Assembly: GCA_963724645.1 (NCBI GenBank)
Contig: CAVRVJ010000007.1
Coordinates: forward strand, 124,001 to 188,000
Direction: 5' to 3'
Length of the DNA: 64,000 nucleotides
Source: CAVXSP01 sp963724645
Lineage (GTDB): Bacteria > Acidobacteriota > Vicinamibacteria > Vicinamibacterales > SCN-69-37
The notes below the pieces were generated by a model. The model saw only the letters and a program-made list of their open reading frames with translations. It was not told the DNA's origin and ran no database searches. Shown here in pieces: positions 24,964 through 34,342 of the stretch (the first letter of the stretch is position 1; each line of letters begins with the position of its first letter). A program made the position numbers and the translations under genes.

Positions 24964-26667
24964 ATGCGGCCGCCGATAACCCTGCTCGCGCTCGCGGTGG
25001 TCTCGACGACGGTCCTCACGCTCGAGCGCGCGGAGACCCATGCCGCGCCGCAGGGCGCCAGCGCGTCTGCTGCGCAAGGCACCCGCGCGTCGAAACCCGA
25101 TGAGGCGTCCATCATCGCCATGCACGCCGACCCGGACGTCCTGTTCAAGACCGCCGGCAATTGCATGCCATGTCACAACAGCCTGACGTCACCGGCGGGG
25201 GAGGACGTTTCGATCGGCCTCAACTGGCGCGCGTCCATGATGGCCAATTCCGCCCGCGATCCGTACTGGCAGGCGGGCGTTCGACGCGAGACGATCGATC
25301 ACCCGAGTGCCGCCGCCGACATCGAGGACGAGTGTTCGATCTGCCACATGCCGATGGCCCGCACCTCGGCGCACGCCAACGGCCGCAAGGGTCGCGTGTT
25401 CGCTCATCTGCCGATCGGCCAGCACGACGAGCCCGAAGACCTTCTGTCGCACGATGGCGTGTCGTGCACGCTGTGCCATCAGATTTCCAGCGAGAAGCTC
25501 GGGACGCCCGATAGCTTCGTCGGCGGCTTCGTCGTGGCGGGCCGCCAGCCGAGCCCGCGGCCGATCTTCGGCCCCTTCGAAGTGGACAGGGGGCTGAGGA
25601 CCGTCATGCGATCTTCGGCCGAATTCCAGCCGACGCAGGGAGCGCACATCCGGCAGTCGGAACTGTGCGCTACGTGCCACACGTTGATCACGAAGGCGCT
25701 CAATCCGCAAGGACAAACGATTGGTGAGCTGCCTGAGCAGGTGATGTATCAGGAGTGGCAGCACAGCGCGTTCCCGGCCGAACAGCGCAGCTGCCAGTCG
25801 TGTCATATGCCGGTGGTCGACCAGCCGATGCCGATCTCGTCCGTGCTCGGCGAGCCTCGGGAGGGATTCGCGCGGCACATATTCGTCGGTGGCAACTTTT
25901 TCATGCTCCGGTTGCTCAATCGGTACCGTCTCGATCTGGGCGTCGAAGCGCTGCCGCTCGAGCTCGACGCGTCCGCGATCCGGACGTTGCGAAATCTCCA
26001 GGCCCAAACCGCCACCGTGTCGGTGGATCGCGCGGCGATGGCGTCGGGGCGGCTCGATGTCGACGTCGCCGTGCAGGATTTGACCGGCCACAAGTTCCCA
26101 ACCGGGTATCCGGCGCGCCGGGCATGGCTGCACGTCACCGTGCGCGACCGCAATGGCCGATCGGTCTTCGAGTCCGGGGCGATCACGCCGAGCGGCCTGA
26201 TTCAGGGCAACGACGCCGATGCGGACCCTGGGAGGTTCGAGCCACACTACACCGAGATCCGTCAGGCCGATCAGGTCCAGATCTACGAGTCGGTCATGAG
26301 CGACCCGGCGGGCCTGCCGACGACGGGACTTCTGACAGCGGTCCGCTATCTCAAGGACAACCGGCTGCTCCCGCGAGGCTTTGACAAAGCGACCGCTGAC
26401 TCGCTCACACAGGTGGTCGGCGGTGCGCTCCAGGATGCGGACTTCGCGGCCGGCGGCGATCGCGTGCGCTACTCCGTCGATGTCGGCAGCAGCCAGGGGC
26501 CATTCCAGATCGACGTCGAGCTGCGATTCCAGCCGATTGCGTTCCGGTGGGCACAGAACCTCAAACCGTACGACGCGCCGGAGACGCGGCGCTTCGTCGG
26601 CTACTACGAGTCGATGAGCTCGAGCGCATCGGACGTGATCGCCCAGGCCAGGGCAACGAGCAGATAG
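24964..26667 (+). CDS. Secreted pentahaem cytochrome c
   Basis: About 567 residues with a signal-like N-terminus (MRPPITLLALAVVSTTVLT). Five CxxCH motifs are visible: CMPCH, CSICH, CTLCH, CATCH and CQSCH, all in the first 300 residues. The C-terminal half lacks haem sites and is beta-rich (DVAVQDLTGHKFPTGYPARRAWLHVTVRD), a pattern seen in multihaem cytochrome c554/NrfA-like associated domains. It probably carries electrons in the periplasm; the partner is unknown. The neighbouring monohaem cytochrome suggests a shared electron path. The start follows repeat copy B. Confidence 0.88.
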   Translation: MRPPITLLALAVVSTTVLTLERAETHAAPQGASASAAQGTRASKPDEASIIAMHADPDVLFKTAGNCMPCHNSLTSPAGEDVSIGLNWRASMMANSARDPYWQAGVRRETIDHPSAAADIEDECSICHMPMARTSAHANGRKGRVFAHLPIGQHDEPEDLLSHDGVSCTLCHQISSEKLGTPDSFVGGFVVAGRQPSPRPIFGPFEVDRGLRTVMRSSAEFQPTQGAHIRQSELCATCHTLITKALNPQGQTIGELPEQVMYQEWQHSAFPAEQRSCQSCHMPVVDQPMPISSVLGEPREGFARHIFVGGNFFMLRLLNRYRLDLGVEALPLELDASAIRTLRNLQAQTATVSVDRAAMASGRLDVDVAVQDLTGHKFPTGYPARRAWLHVTVRDRNGRSVFESGAITPSGLIQGNDADADPGRFEPHYTEIRQADQVQIYESVMSDPAGLPTTGLLTAVRYLKDNRLLPRGFDKATADSLTQVVGGALQDADFAAGGDRVRYSVDVGSSQGPFQIDVELRFQPIAFRWAQNLKPYDAPETRRFVGYYESMSSSASDVIAQARATSR

Positions 26668-26683
26668 CGACGTCGTTTCTGCT

Positions 26684-27430
26684 CTAAAACACGCCAATCA
26701 ATCGCAGCGCGGCGACGGCGGCGAAGGCAAGCAGCAGGCCGTCGAACAACCGCTGCGAGACTCGTCGAGTGAGCCATCCTCCCGCCCACAGTCCCGCCAG
26801 AATCACCGGGCTGAGGAGAACATTGAACATCAATGTCGAACCGTGGATCAGCCCCAGCCAGGCGCTGAACGGCACCTTGAACGCATTGATGATGAGAAAG
26901 AACCACGCGGTCGTGCCGACGAATTCCAGTTTGGGCAGCGACACGGCCAGGAAATACACCGACATGATCGGGGCCGCTGCATTGGCGAGCATGGTCGTGC
27001 CTCCCGCGAGCAGTCCCATGCTCCAGGCGAACGCCCGTCCGTGTGGAACATCGCCGAACGACTGAGGCCGGACCATCCGGATCACCTGCATCGTCGTCAG
27101 CACGAGAATGATCCAGCCGATCAGCGGCTTGTACATGGCGTCGCTGATCCGATCCATCAGCGCGGCGCCGATGGTGATTCCTACGCAGGCTGGCGGCAGC
27201 ATTCGGCGCAGATGGTCCCACCGGGCCTGCCGGCGGAAGGCGATGACCGCGCCCACGTCGCCCACGAGCAGCATCGGCAGCACGACGCCCGTCGAGTCGC
27301 GCGCGCCGAACAGCAGGGCGAAGACGACAACGTGAAAGAGTCCGACGCCGGCGAAGCCGGCTTTGCTGACGCCCATCCCGAAGGCCGCGGCGACTGCGAG
27401 CAGCCATTGCGTGGGCGAGAAGAGCGGCAT
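26684..27430 (-). CDS. TauE/SafE-family membrane permease
   Basis: About 248 residues with roughly eight hydrophobic segments. TauE/SafE features are visible: GMGVSKAGFAGVGLFHVVVFALLFG near the start, VVLPMLLVGDVGAV, and the mid-protein GGTTMLANAAAPIMSVYFL. Members export sulfite, sulfoacetate or other anions, and the substrate cannot be told here. The start at MPLFS overlaps the stop of the gene upstream (TGATG), so the two are coupled. It converges with the cytochrome gene. Confidence 0.9.
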   Translation of the reverse strand: MPLFSPTQWLLAVAAAFGMGVSKAGFAGVGLFHVVVFALLFGARDSTGVVLPMLLVGDVGAVIAFRRQARWDHLRRMLPPACVGITIGAALMDRISDAMYKPLIGWIILVLTTMQVIRMVRPQSFGDVPHGRAFAWSMGLLAGGTTMLANAAAPIMSVYFLAVSLPKLEFVGTTAWFFLIINAFKVPFSAWLGLIHGSTLMFNVLLSPVILAGLWAGGWLTRRVSQRLFDGLLLAFAAVAALRLIGVF

Positions 27431-27771
27431 CAGTGTGGCTGGCCGGCCGTCTGCCACACGCGAATGGCATCGACCGGGCGGATCAGCATTATCAGATTCA
27501 GAGCCAGATTGTCGCGCACCCACCATGCGAGACCGAGCTCGAGCGCGACGGCAAGAATGACACTGCTCCACACGCGCAGGCGCAGCGCCACCAGATAGCC
27601 GAGCGACATCATGAGGACGTCACTGAGTGAGTTGAGGACGCTGTCGCCGACATAACCGAGCGAGATCGTGACGGCGCGGTAGCGGTCGATGATGATCGGC
27701 GAGACCGCCGCCGTCAGGCCCAGCACTGCGAGGACAACCAACATCAGAATGCGGGGTCGCACGGCGAGCAC
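27430..27771 (-). CDS. DUF2585-like membrane protein lacking its central part
   Basis: A 113-residue protein. The C-terminal part is well conserved DUF2585/UPF0314 sequence: IIIDRYRAVTISLGYVGDSVLNSLSDVLMM and VRDNLALNLIMLIRPVDAIRVWQ. The N-terminal hydrophobic segment (MLAVRPRILMLVVLAVLGL) is also like the family start. Full members are near 190 residues and carry an HTWD/HNSQH motif region between these parts; here it is missing, with no frameshift needed. The gene looks internally deleted. Function of the family is unknown. Confidence 0.75.
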   Translation of the reverse strand: MLAVRPRILMLVVLAVLGLTAAVSPIIIDRYRAVTISLGYVGDSVLNSLSDVLMMSLGYLVALRLRVWSSVILAVALELGLAWWVRDNLALNLIMLIRPVDAIRVWQTAGQPH

Positions 27772-27870
27772 ATTATGCCCGCCCTTGAAACGCGAGCGGC
27801 CAAGAGACGTATTCGCAATCGATTACAGCCGGGAAGCGGGTAGGGTAAGATGCCCCACCGAGGTGTACGG

Positions 27871-28845
27871 ATGCGATTCAAGAACGGTCTTCTCCTGGCC
27901 GTGCTGTTTGGGCTGACAGCGGTGATCGCGCACCTCTCCGCGCAGACGCCGCCGCCTGCCACTCCGCCGGCAGGTGGCGCGCCCCAGGCGCCGCCGCCAG
28001 CGGGCGGCGTTGGCGGCCGCGGCGGGCGAGGCGGCGCTGCCGCGCCGGGCGCGCCCGCACAGGGCGGCGGCCGCGCGGGCGCCACATTCCCCGCCCAACA
28101 ACGCCCGCCCGCCGACCCTGCCATCGTTGCACGCGGAAAAGGGCTGTACGGCGTGAACTGCCAGCTTTGTCATGGCGTCGATCTGCGCGGCGGCGATCAG
28201 GGAGGACCGAATCTGCTCCGTTCCGCCATCGTGCTCGACGACAAGGATGGTGAGTTGATTGCGCCAATCATCAAGACCGGCCAGCAGAAGATGCCGCCGA
28301 TCAATCTACCCGACGACGACCTGAAGGCGATCGCCACCTATCTGCATAGCGTGGCGGCGACGATGCAAGGGCAGGGCGGACCCCCGCGGGGGAATCCGGT
28401 GCCGCCGGCTGAAGCCGTCCTGGTCGGAGACGTGGCCGCCGGCAAGGCGTATTTCGCGGCCAGGTGCGCCGGCTGCCATTCAATTACGGGTGATATGGCC
28501 GGTGTCGGGGGCCGGTATCCCGATCCGCGGACGTTGCAGACTGCCTGGGTGGGCGGCAGCAGTGGGGGTGGGCGCGGAGGTGGTCGGGGCGGCGGCAGTG
28601 GCGGTGGTAATCCCGTTACAGTCACGCTGCCGTCGGGGCAGACAGTGGAAGGCCGGGTCAATCGTATCGACGACTTCATCGTGATCGTCACGCTCGCCGA
28701 CGGCACGCAGCGGAGCTTCGCCAGGAACGGCGATGTGCCCAAGGTGGAGGTGAAGGACCCATTGAAGGGACACAAAGATCTGCTCAACGTCCTGACCGAC
28801 AAGGACATGCACGACGTCACGGCTTATCTGGCGAGCATCAAATGA
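27871..28845 (+). CDS. Secreted dihaem cytochrome c, Gly/Pro-rich
   Basis: About 324 residues. A signal peptide ends near HLSAQ, followed by a low-complexity Pro/Gly/Ala segment (about 50 residues). Two cytochrome c domains carry CQLCH and CAGCH; MPPINLPDDDLKAIATYLHS provides a distal methionine. A glycine-arginine-rich insert precedes a small beta domain (VTLPSGQTVEGRVNRIDDFIVIV). It overlaps the PQQ dehydrogenase start by 4 nt (ATGA) and is almost certainly the electron acceptor of that enzyme. Confidence 0.9.
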   Translation: MRFKNGLLLAVLFGLTAVIAHLSAQTPPPATPPAGGAPQAPPPAGGVGGRGGRGGAAAPGAPAQGGGRAGATFPAQQRPPADPAIVARGKGLYGVNCQLCHGVDLRGGDQGGPNLLRSAIVLDDKDGELIAPIIKTGQQKMPPINLPDDDLKAIATYLHSVAATMQGQGGPPRGNPVPPAEAVLVGDVAAGKAYFAARCAGCHSITGDMAGVGGRYPDPRTLQTAWVGGSSGGGRGGGRGGGSGGGNPVTVTLPSGQTVEGRVNRIDDFIVIVTLADGTQRSFARNGDVPKVEVKDPLKGHKDLLNVLTDKDMHDVTAYLASIK

Positions 28846-30549
28846 CCATCATCAAGAAACTGTTGCTGACGACCTCGCTTCTCGTCGCGCCCGCAATTCT
28901 CGCGGGGCAGGGGCAGGGCGGTCTGGATCCTGCCGAGATCTACAAGCCGCTCAAGGATCACTGGCTCACGTATTCCGGCGATTACACGGGCCGCCGCTAC
29001 AGCGCCCTGGCGCTGGTCAACCAGGCCACGGTGAAGAATCTGGCGCTCAACTGGGTGTCGCGGCTGTCCGGCCCGCCGGCGACGACCGGAGCGGGTGCTG
29101 GAGGGTTCGCCGGCTTTGGCCGAGGAGGCGGGGGCGGTGCGGCGCCGACGATCATCGGCGGTGAAGGCACCGGCGAGTTCGGCGGCGGAGGGGGCACGCC
29201 GAGCATCAAGGGCGCCATTCTCGAAGTCGACGGGGTCCTCTACATGTCGGCGCCTGATCACGCGTGGGCCGTCGACGCACGTGACGGCCACGAACTGTGG
29301 CACTACTTCTGGAAGACGCGCGGCGGCACGCACATCGGGAGCCGCGGCGTCGGAATCTGGCACAACTACCTGTTCTTCGAGACGCCCGACGACTATCTGG
29401 TGTCGCTCGATGCGAAGACTGGCAAGGAGCGCTGGCACGTCGAGCTCGCGTCGTTCGCCCAGCAGTACTTCTCGACCTGGCCGCCGATCATCATCGACAA
29501 CCACGTGCTGGTCGGCACCGGCAACGACCTCGACATGCCGGGATTCCTGCAGTCGTACGATCCGGAGACCGGGAAGCTGCAGTGGAAGTTCTATACGGTC
29601 CCGATGAAAGAGGGCGACCCGGGCCTGAATACCTGGCCAAGCCTCGACGCGGCGCGCCACGGCGGCGGACAGGTGTGGATTCCTGGCTCGTTCGATCCGG
29701 AAACACGGCTGTACATCTTCGGCACGGGCAATCCAACGCCTGGCTATACCGGCGCCGGCCGCAAGGGCGACAACCTGTATCACCTGCTCGCTCGTCGCCG
29801 TGAACGTCGATACAGGCAAGATGGCGTGGTACTTCCAGACGTCGCCGCACGACACGCACGACTGGGACTCGACGCAGACGCCCATTCTGGTCGACGCGGC
29901 GATCAACGGCCGGATGCGGAAGCTCGTGTTTCAGGCGACGCGCAACGGCTACTACTTCACGCTCGATCGCGTCACCGGCGAGAGCGTCGTCACGACCAAG
30001 TTCGGGACGTCGACGAACTGGGCGAAGGGCGTGCGGCCGAACGGTTCGCCCGATCCGAACCCGGAGAAGGAAGCGACGATCCCCGGATCGCTGGTCTCGC
30101 CGAGCGAGGGCGGGGTGACGAATTGGCCGCCGCCGGCTTACTCGCCCGACACCGGGCTCTTCTATATCAACGAGCACAACAGCTTCAACATCCTGTACCT
30201 GACGGACGCCGATCCGCGCGGCTCGATGGGTCTCGCCGGCAAGCAGCCCGCCGGCGTGGGTGGCGGCGACAACTTCCTGACCGCGATCGATCCCAAGACC
30301 GGCAAGATCGCGTGGCGCCATCAGTACACCGGCAGCGGCGGCGGCGGCCTGCTGACGACCGCCGGGAAGTTGGTGTTCACGGGTGACGGCAGCGGCAACT
30401 TCGTCGCGTTTGACGCGACCCTCGGCAAGCCGCTGTGGCATTCGCGGATCGGCGGGATCAGCAACGCGCCGGAAACGTACATGCTCGACGGCAAGCAGCA
30501 TGTGCTCGTTGCCGTGGGCGACGCGCTGTACGACTTCGTGTTGAACTGA
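28842..30549 (+). CDS. PQQ-dependent dehydrogenase (quinoprotein), one frameshift
   Basis: About 568 residues after joining two frames. Signal peptide MTIIKKLLLTTSLLVAPAILA, then eight-bladed propeller repeats with the tryptophan-docking pattern (AKTGKERWHVELAS, DPETGKLQWKF, VDTGKMAWYFQ). The catalytic region HDTHDWDSTQTPIL holds the DWD motif. A glycine-rich loop lies at 29090-29210. An extra T near 29780 breaks the frame between DNLY and a segment that would read TCSLVAVNVDTG. Family members oxidise alcohols, sugars or aldehydes in the periplasm with PQQ; substrate unknown. Sequencing error is likely because both sides are fully conserved. Confidence 0.9.
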
Positions 30550-30587
30550 GTCGAGTATCGGCTATCGGCGCCTGCGGAGGTCCGCCT

Positions 30588-31142
30588 GTGTCCGTTCCCA
30601 TCCAGGTCCTTGTCAATGGTGTGGCGCGCGCGCACGAGGTCGAGCCGCGCCTGCTGCTGGTCCATTTTCTTCGCGATGTTTGCGGGCTGACAGGGACACA
30701 CATCGGGTGCGAGACGAGCATCTGCGGCGCCTGCACGGTGCTGCTCAACGGGCAGGCCGTGAAGGCCTGCACGATGCTGGCGGTGCAAGCGGACGGGTTG
30801 GAAGTCACGACAATCGAAGGCCTGGCTACGCGCGAGGAGAGCGAGTCTTCCAGCGCCGCAGCGCGAGCGAGCGGGGGTGGGGCCCCGCGAGCCATTAATC
30901 ATGATGGCACCCTCCACGTCGTGCAACTCGGGTTCTGGGAATGCCACGGCGCGCAGTGCGGATTCTGCACGCCCGGCATGATCATGTCGGCCGTGCAGTT
31001 GCTGGCTCGCAACCCATCACCGTCGCGCCCGGAGATCGCGCGCGCGCTTCGCGGCAATCTCTGTCGCTGCACTGGCTATTCCCACATCGTCGACGCCGTG
31101 GAATATGCCTCGAAGGCTGCCGCGCCGAAAGGCGCGGCGTAG
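30588..31142 (+). CDS. Molybdenum hydroxylase 2Fe-2S small subunit (CoxS-like)
   Basis: About 184 residues. The plant-type ferredoxin cluster is CETSICGACTVLLNGQAVKAC, and the second cluster is CGFCTP with CRCTG. The start is GTG preceded by GGAGG. Between the two domains (about residues 83-108) there is an extra stretch (ESESSSAAARASGGGAPRAINHDG) that family members normally lack; it coincides with GC-rich repeat copy C. It is the first gene of a small-large-medium operon. Confidence 0.93.
   Translation: MSVPIQVLVNGVARAHEVEPRLLLVHFLRDVCGLTGTHIGCETSICGACTVLLNGQAVKACTMLAVQADGLEVTTIEGLATREESESSSAAARASGGGAPRAINHDGTLHVVQLGFWECHGAQCGFCTPGMIMSAVQLLARNPSPSRPEIARALRGNLCRCTGYSHIVDAVEYASKAAAPKGAA
30851..30892 (+). 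repeat. GC-rich hairpin repeat, copy C (inside small subunit gene)
   Basis: A shorter relative of copies A and B sharing GCGCGAGCG, a GGGG run and GGCCCCGCGAG. The GGGG and CCCC blocks can pair. It is translated in frame as SAAARASGGGAPRA in the loop joining the two iron-sulfur domains. Confidence 0.45.
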
Positions 31143-31163
31143 AGTGACGACCGCACAAGCGAC

Positions 31164-33507
31164 ATGACGACAGGCCCCTTTGTCGGACGTGCGATGAAAC
31201 GCGTCGAGGACCCCCGCCTCATCAAGGGGGACGCGACCTACGTCGACGACCTGCGATTGCCGGGCATGCTGCACGTGGCCATTGTCCGGAGCCCGTGCGC
31301 GCACGCGCGGATTAATGGGATCGACACGTCGGCGGCCAGAGGAGTGGCTGGCGTCGTCGGCGTGTTCGTCGGTGCCGACGTCAACGTCGCGTGCGGCGTG
31401 GTGCCGTGCGGAGCACCCATGGCCGGTATGAAGGCGCCGCGGCACACCGTGCTCGCGAGTGACCGCGTTTATCTAGTCGGCCATCCCGTCGCGGTGGTCG
31501 TGGCAACTGATCCCTACGTTGCACGCGACGCTATGGAGCTGGTTGACGTCGACTACGATCCGCTGCCGGTCGTAACGGATCCAGAAGCGGCGCTGCAGCC
31601 AGGCGCGCCGCTGACGCACCCGGAGCTGGGCACGAATATTTGGTACACGCACAGCCTGTCCGGTGGTGACATCGACGACGCGTTTCGACGTGCGGACCGC
31701 GTCATCAAACTGAGGATCGCGCATCAACGGCTCACCCCGATGCCGATCGAGACGCGCGGGGTCGTCGCCATCTATCACGCTGGAGAGGCGTCGCTCACCA
31801 TCTGGACGTCCACGCAGGTACCTCACCTCCTGCGCCTCATGCTGCCCGAGATGATCGGCGTCCCCGAAAACAGGCTGCGCATCGTCGCGCCCGAGGTGGG
31901 CGGCGGCTTCGGCGCGAAATTGAACGTCTACGCCGAGGAGGCGTTGTGCGGCCATCTGGCGATGCGGTTGAACGCGCCCGTCAAGTGGATCGAATCACGC
32001 CGGGAGAACGCTTCAACGACTATCCACGGGCGCGATCAGATTGGCGAGTACGAGGTAGCCGTCAAGACCGACGGCACGATACTCGGGCTGAGAGCACGCA
32101 ACGTTGCCGACCTCGGCGCCTATCTGCAGCTCAACACGCCCGCCATTCCGACGCTGACGGGACTCGTGCTGTCGGGGTGCTACAAGATTCCGGCTGTTCG
32201 GATGGACCTGGTCGCGGTCTACACGCACAAGATGGCGACTGACGCCTATCGCGGGGCCGGCCGCCCGGAGGCGACCTATCTGATCGAGCGACTGATGGAC
32301 GTCATCGCGAACGAGCTCGGCGTCGATCGTCTCGAGATCCGCCGAAAGCACTTTCCTGCACCAGACGAGTTTCCGTTCAAGACCATCTGCGGCCTGAAGC
32401 TCGACAGCGGCAATTACGAAGGCGCACTCGCCAAGGCCCAGAGCCTTGCGGAGTGGGACGCGCTCCTGGCGGAGCGCGCTACGGCTCGCTCGTCCGGACG
32501 ACTCTTCGGCATCGGCGTGTCGACCTACGTCGAAATCTGCGCGATGGGGCCGTCCAAGTCGATGTCGGTCGGCGGATGGGAGTGGGGCTCGGTACGAATC
32601 GACATGTCCGGAAAGGTCACCGTCGTCACAGGCGCCACGCCGCACGGCCAGGGTCAGGAAACGAGCTTCACCCAGATTGTCGCCGATCGCCTGGGTGTGC
32701 CGCCCGAGGACATCGCCGTGCTCCACGGAGACACGAGCGTGGCGACTTACGGCCGCGATACGTACGGCAGCCGCGCGACGGCCGTCGGCGGGACGGCTCT
32801 CGTCATGTGCATCGACAAGATCGTCGCGAAGGCGAGGATCCTGGCGGCGCATCTGCTCGGGGCTCCCGCTGACGAGGTACAGTTCAGTGGCGGACGGTTC
32901 ACGGCCACAGGACGAGACCGCGTGCTCGGGTGGAAGGAGCTCGCGGACGAGGCGTACGGCGCCAAGAACCTGCCCAAGGGCGTCGAGCCGGGTCTCGAGG
33001 CATCGAGCTTCTTCGAGCCGGACAACTTCACGTTCCCGTTCGGCACACATATCGTCGCGGTCGAGGTCGACCGTGAGAGCGGCGCCGTGGCAATCAAGAA
33101 GTATGTGGCGGTCGACGACTGCGGACCGCAGATCAACCCGCTGCTGGTGGAAGGGCAGGTGCAGGGCGGCATCGCTCAGGCGCTCGGCCAGGTGATGTTG
33201 GAGCGCACCGTGTACGACGAGGACGGTCAGCTCTTGACCGGCGAGTTCATGGACTACGCCATTCCGCGGGCAGAAGACATCCCCGAGTACATTCTGGGCA
33301 GTACCGGAGACGCCCTCGCCGAGCAATCCGCTCGGCATCAAGGGCGTTGGCGAAGCGGGCACGATCGGCGCCACGCCGGCGCTCGTCAATGCTGTGATGG
33401 ACGCGCTCGCGCCGCTCGGCATCCGCCACCTGGATCTGCCGCTCACGCCCGACAGGATATGGAAGGCCATAACAGAGGTGCAACAACGTGTATCCAGCGT
33501 CATTTGA
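31164..33507 (+). CDS. Molybdenum hydroxylase large subunit (form II CoxL-like), one frameshift
   Basis: About 780 residues of xanthine-oxidase-family molybdopterin subunit: start GPFVGRAMKRVEDPRLIKGDATYVDDL, GGGFGAKLNVYAEE, the loop AYRGAGRPEATYLIER, VVTGATPHGQGQETSF and VDDCGPQINPLLVEGQVQGGIAQALGQ. AYRGAGR is the form II (not form I CO dehydrogenase) active-site loop, so true CO oxidation is unlikely. An extra G near 33306 shifts the frame; the correct ending (PSNPLGIKGVGEAGTIGATPAL to VQQRVSSVI) follows in another frame and stops at 33507. It overlaps the medium subunit start. Confidence 0.9.
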
Positions 33508-34333
33508 GTACGCACGTCCGTCGACGCTCTCAGAAGCCATTGCGCTGCTGGCACAATACGGTGAGGACGCGAAGATTCTTGCGGGGGGCCACAGCCTGAT
33601 TCCCGCGATGAAGCTCAGGCTTGCACGGCCGATGGTCGTCGTCGACATCGGCCGGATTGCGGAACTGAACTACGTCCGCGAAGAGGCAGGTCAGATCGCC
33701 ATTGGGGCGACGAGCACGCATCGGGATCTCGAGATCGCTCCCGTGGCCCTCGAGAAATGTCCGTTGTTGTCCGAGGTGGCGGCCCACGTTGGCGACGTGC
33801 AGGTACGCAACAGGGGCACGATTGGCGGCAGCCTCGTGCATGCCGACCCGGCAGCCGACTGGCCGGCGGCGATGCTTGCGCTCGACGCAGAGCTTGAAAT
33901 CGCCGGGCCAAAGGGGCTGCGGACCGTTCGGGCGGAGGAGTTCTTTCTCGGCTTGATGGAGTGCGCCGTGGGGAGTGCGGAAGTGCTCTGCGAGATCCGG
34001 GTGCCCGTCACGGGACGGTCGGTCGCCTATGTCAAGACGGAGCAGAAGGCGAGCGGCTTCGCGCTGTGCGGTGTCGCCGTGGTCGTGGATGTCACGCGCG
34101 GACGGGTGAGCGTCGGTGTCACCGGCGTGAGTGGCGTGCCGTACCGCGCCGTGGCGGTGGAACGCGCTCTGGCCGCAAAGACATTGGACGCGGCGACCAT
34201 CGAACGGGCCGCGAGCCACGCGGCCGATGGCGTCGGGCCGCTCTCGGACATTCACGCGTCCGCCGAATTTCGCGCACACCTGGCGCGGCTCAACACGAAG
34301 CGCGCACTGATGACCGCGCTGGGCAAAGGCTGA
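33488..34333 (+). CDS. Molybdenum hydroxylase FAD-binding medium subunit (CoxM-like)
   Basis: A 281-residue protein with the FAD-binding motifs AKILAGGHSLIPAMKLRLARP and GTIGGSLVHADPAADWPA, and a CO-dehydrogenase-type C-terminal domain. It is translated from GTG, overlapping the corrected end of the large subunit by 20 nt. It passes electrons from the iron-sulfur clusters to its FAD and a carrier. Order small-large-medium. The substrate of the complex (purine, aldehyde or aromatic heterocycle) is not determined. Confidence 0.93.
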   Translation: MYPASFEYARPSTLSEAIALLAQYGEDAKILAGGHSLIPAMKLRLARPMVVVDIGRIAELNYVREEAGQIAIGATSTHRDLEIAPVALEKCPLLSEVAAHVGDVQVRNRGTIGGSLVHADPAADWPAAMLALDAELEIAGPKGLRTVRAEEFFLGLMECAVGSAEVLCEIRVPVTGRSVAYVKTEQKASGFALCGVAVVVDVTRGRVSVGVTGVSGVPYRAVAVERALAAKTLDAATIERAASHAADGVGPLSDIHASAEFRAHLARLNTKRALMTALGKG

Positions 34334-34342
34334 CCGCGGTTC

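Noticed and set aside
31164..34333. True carbon monoxide dehydrogenase
   Set aside because: The large subunit has AYRGAGR instead of the CSFR-type loop of form I CO dehydrogenase, so CO oxidation is not supported.
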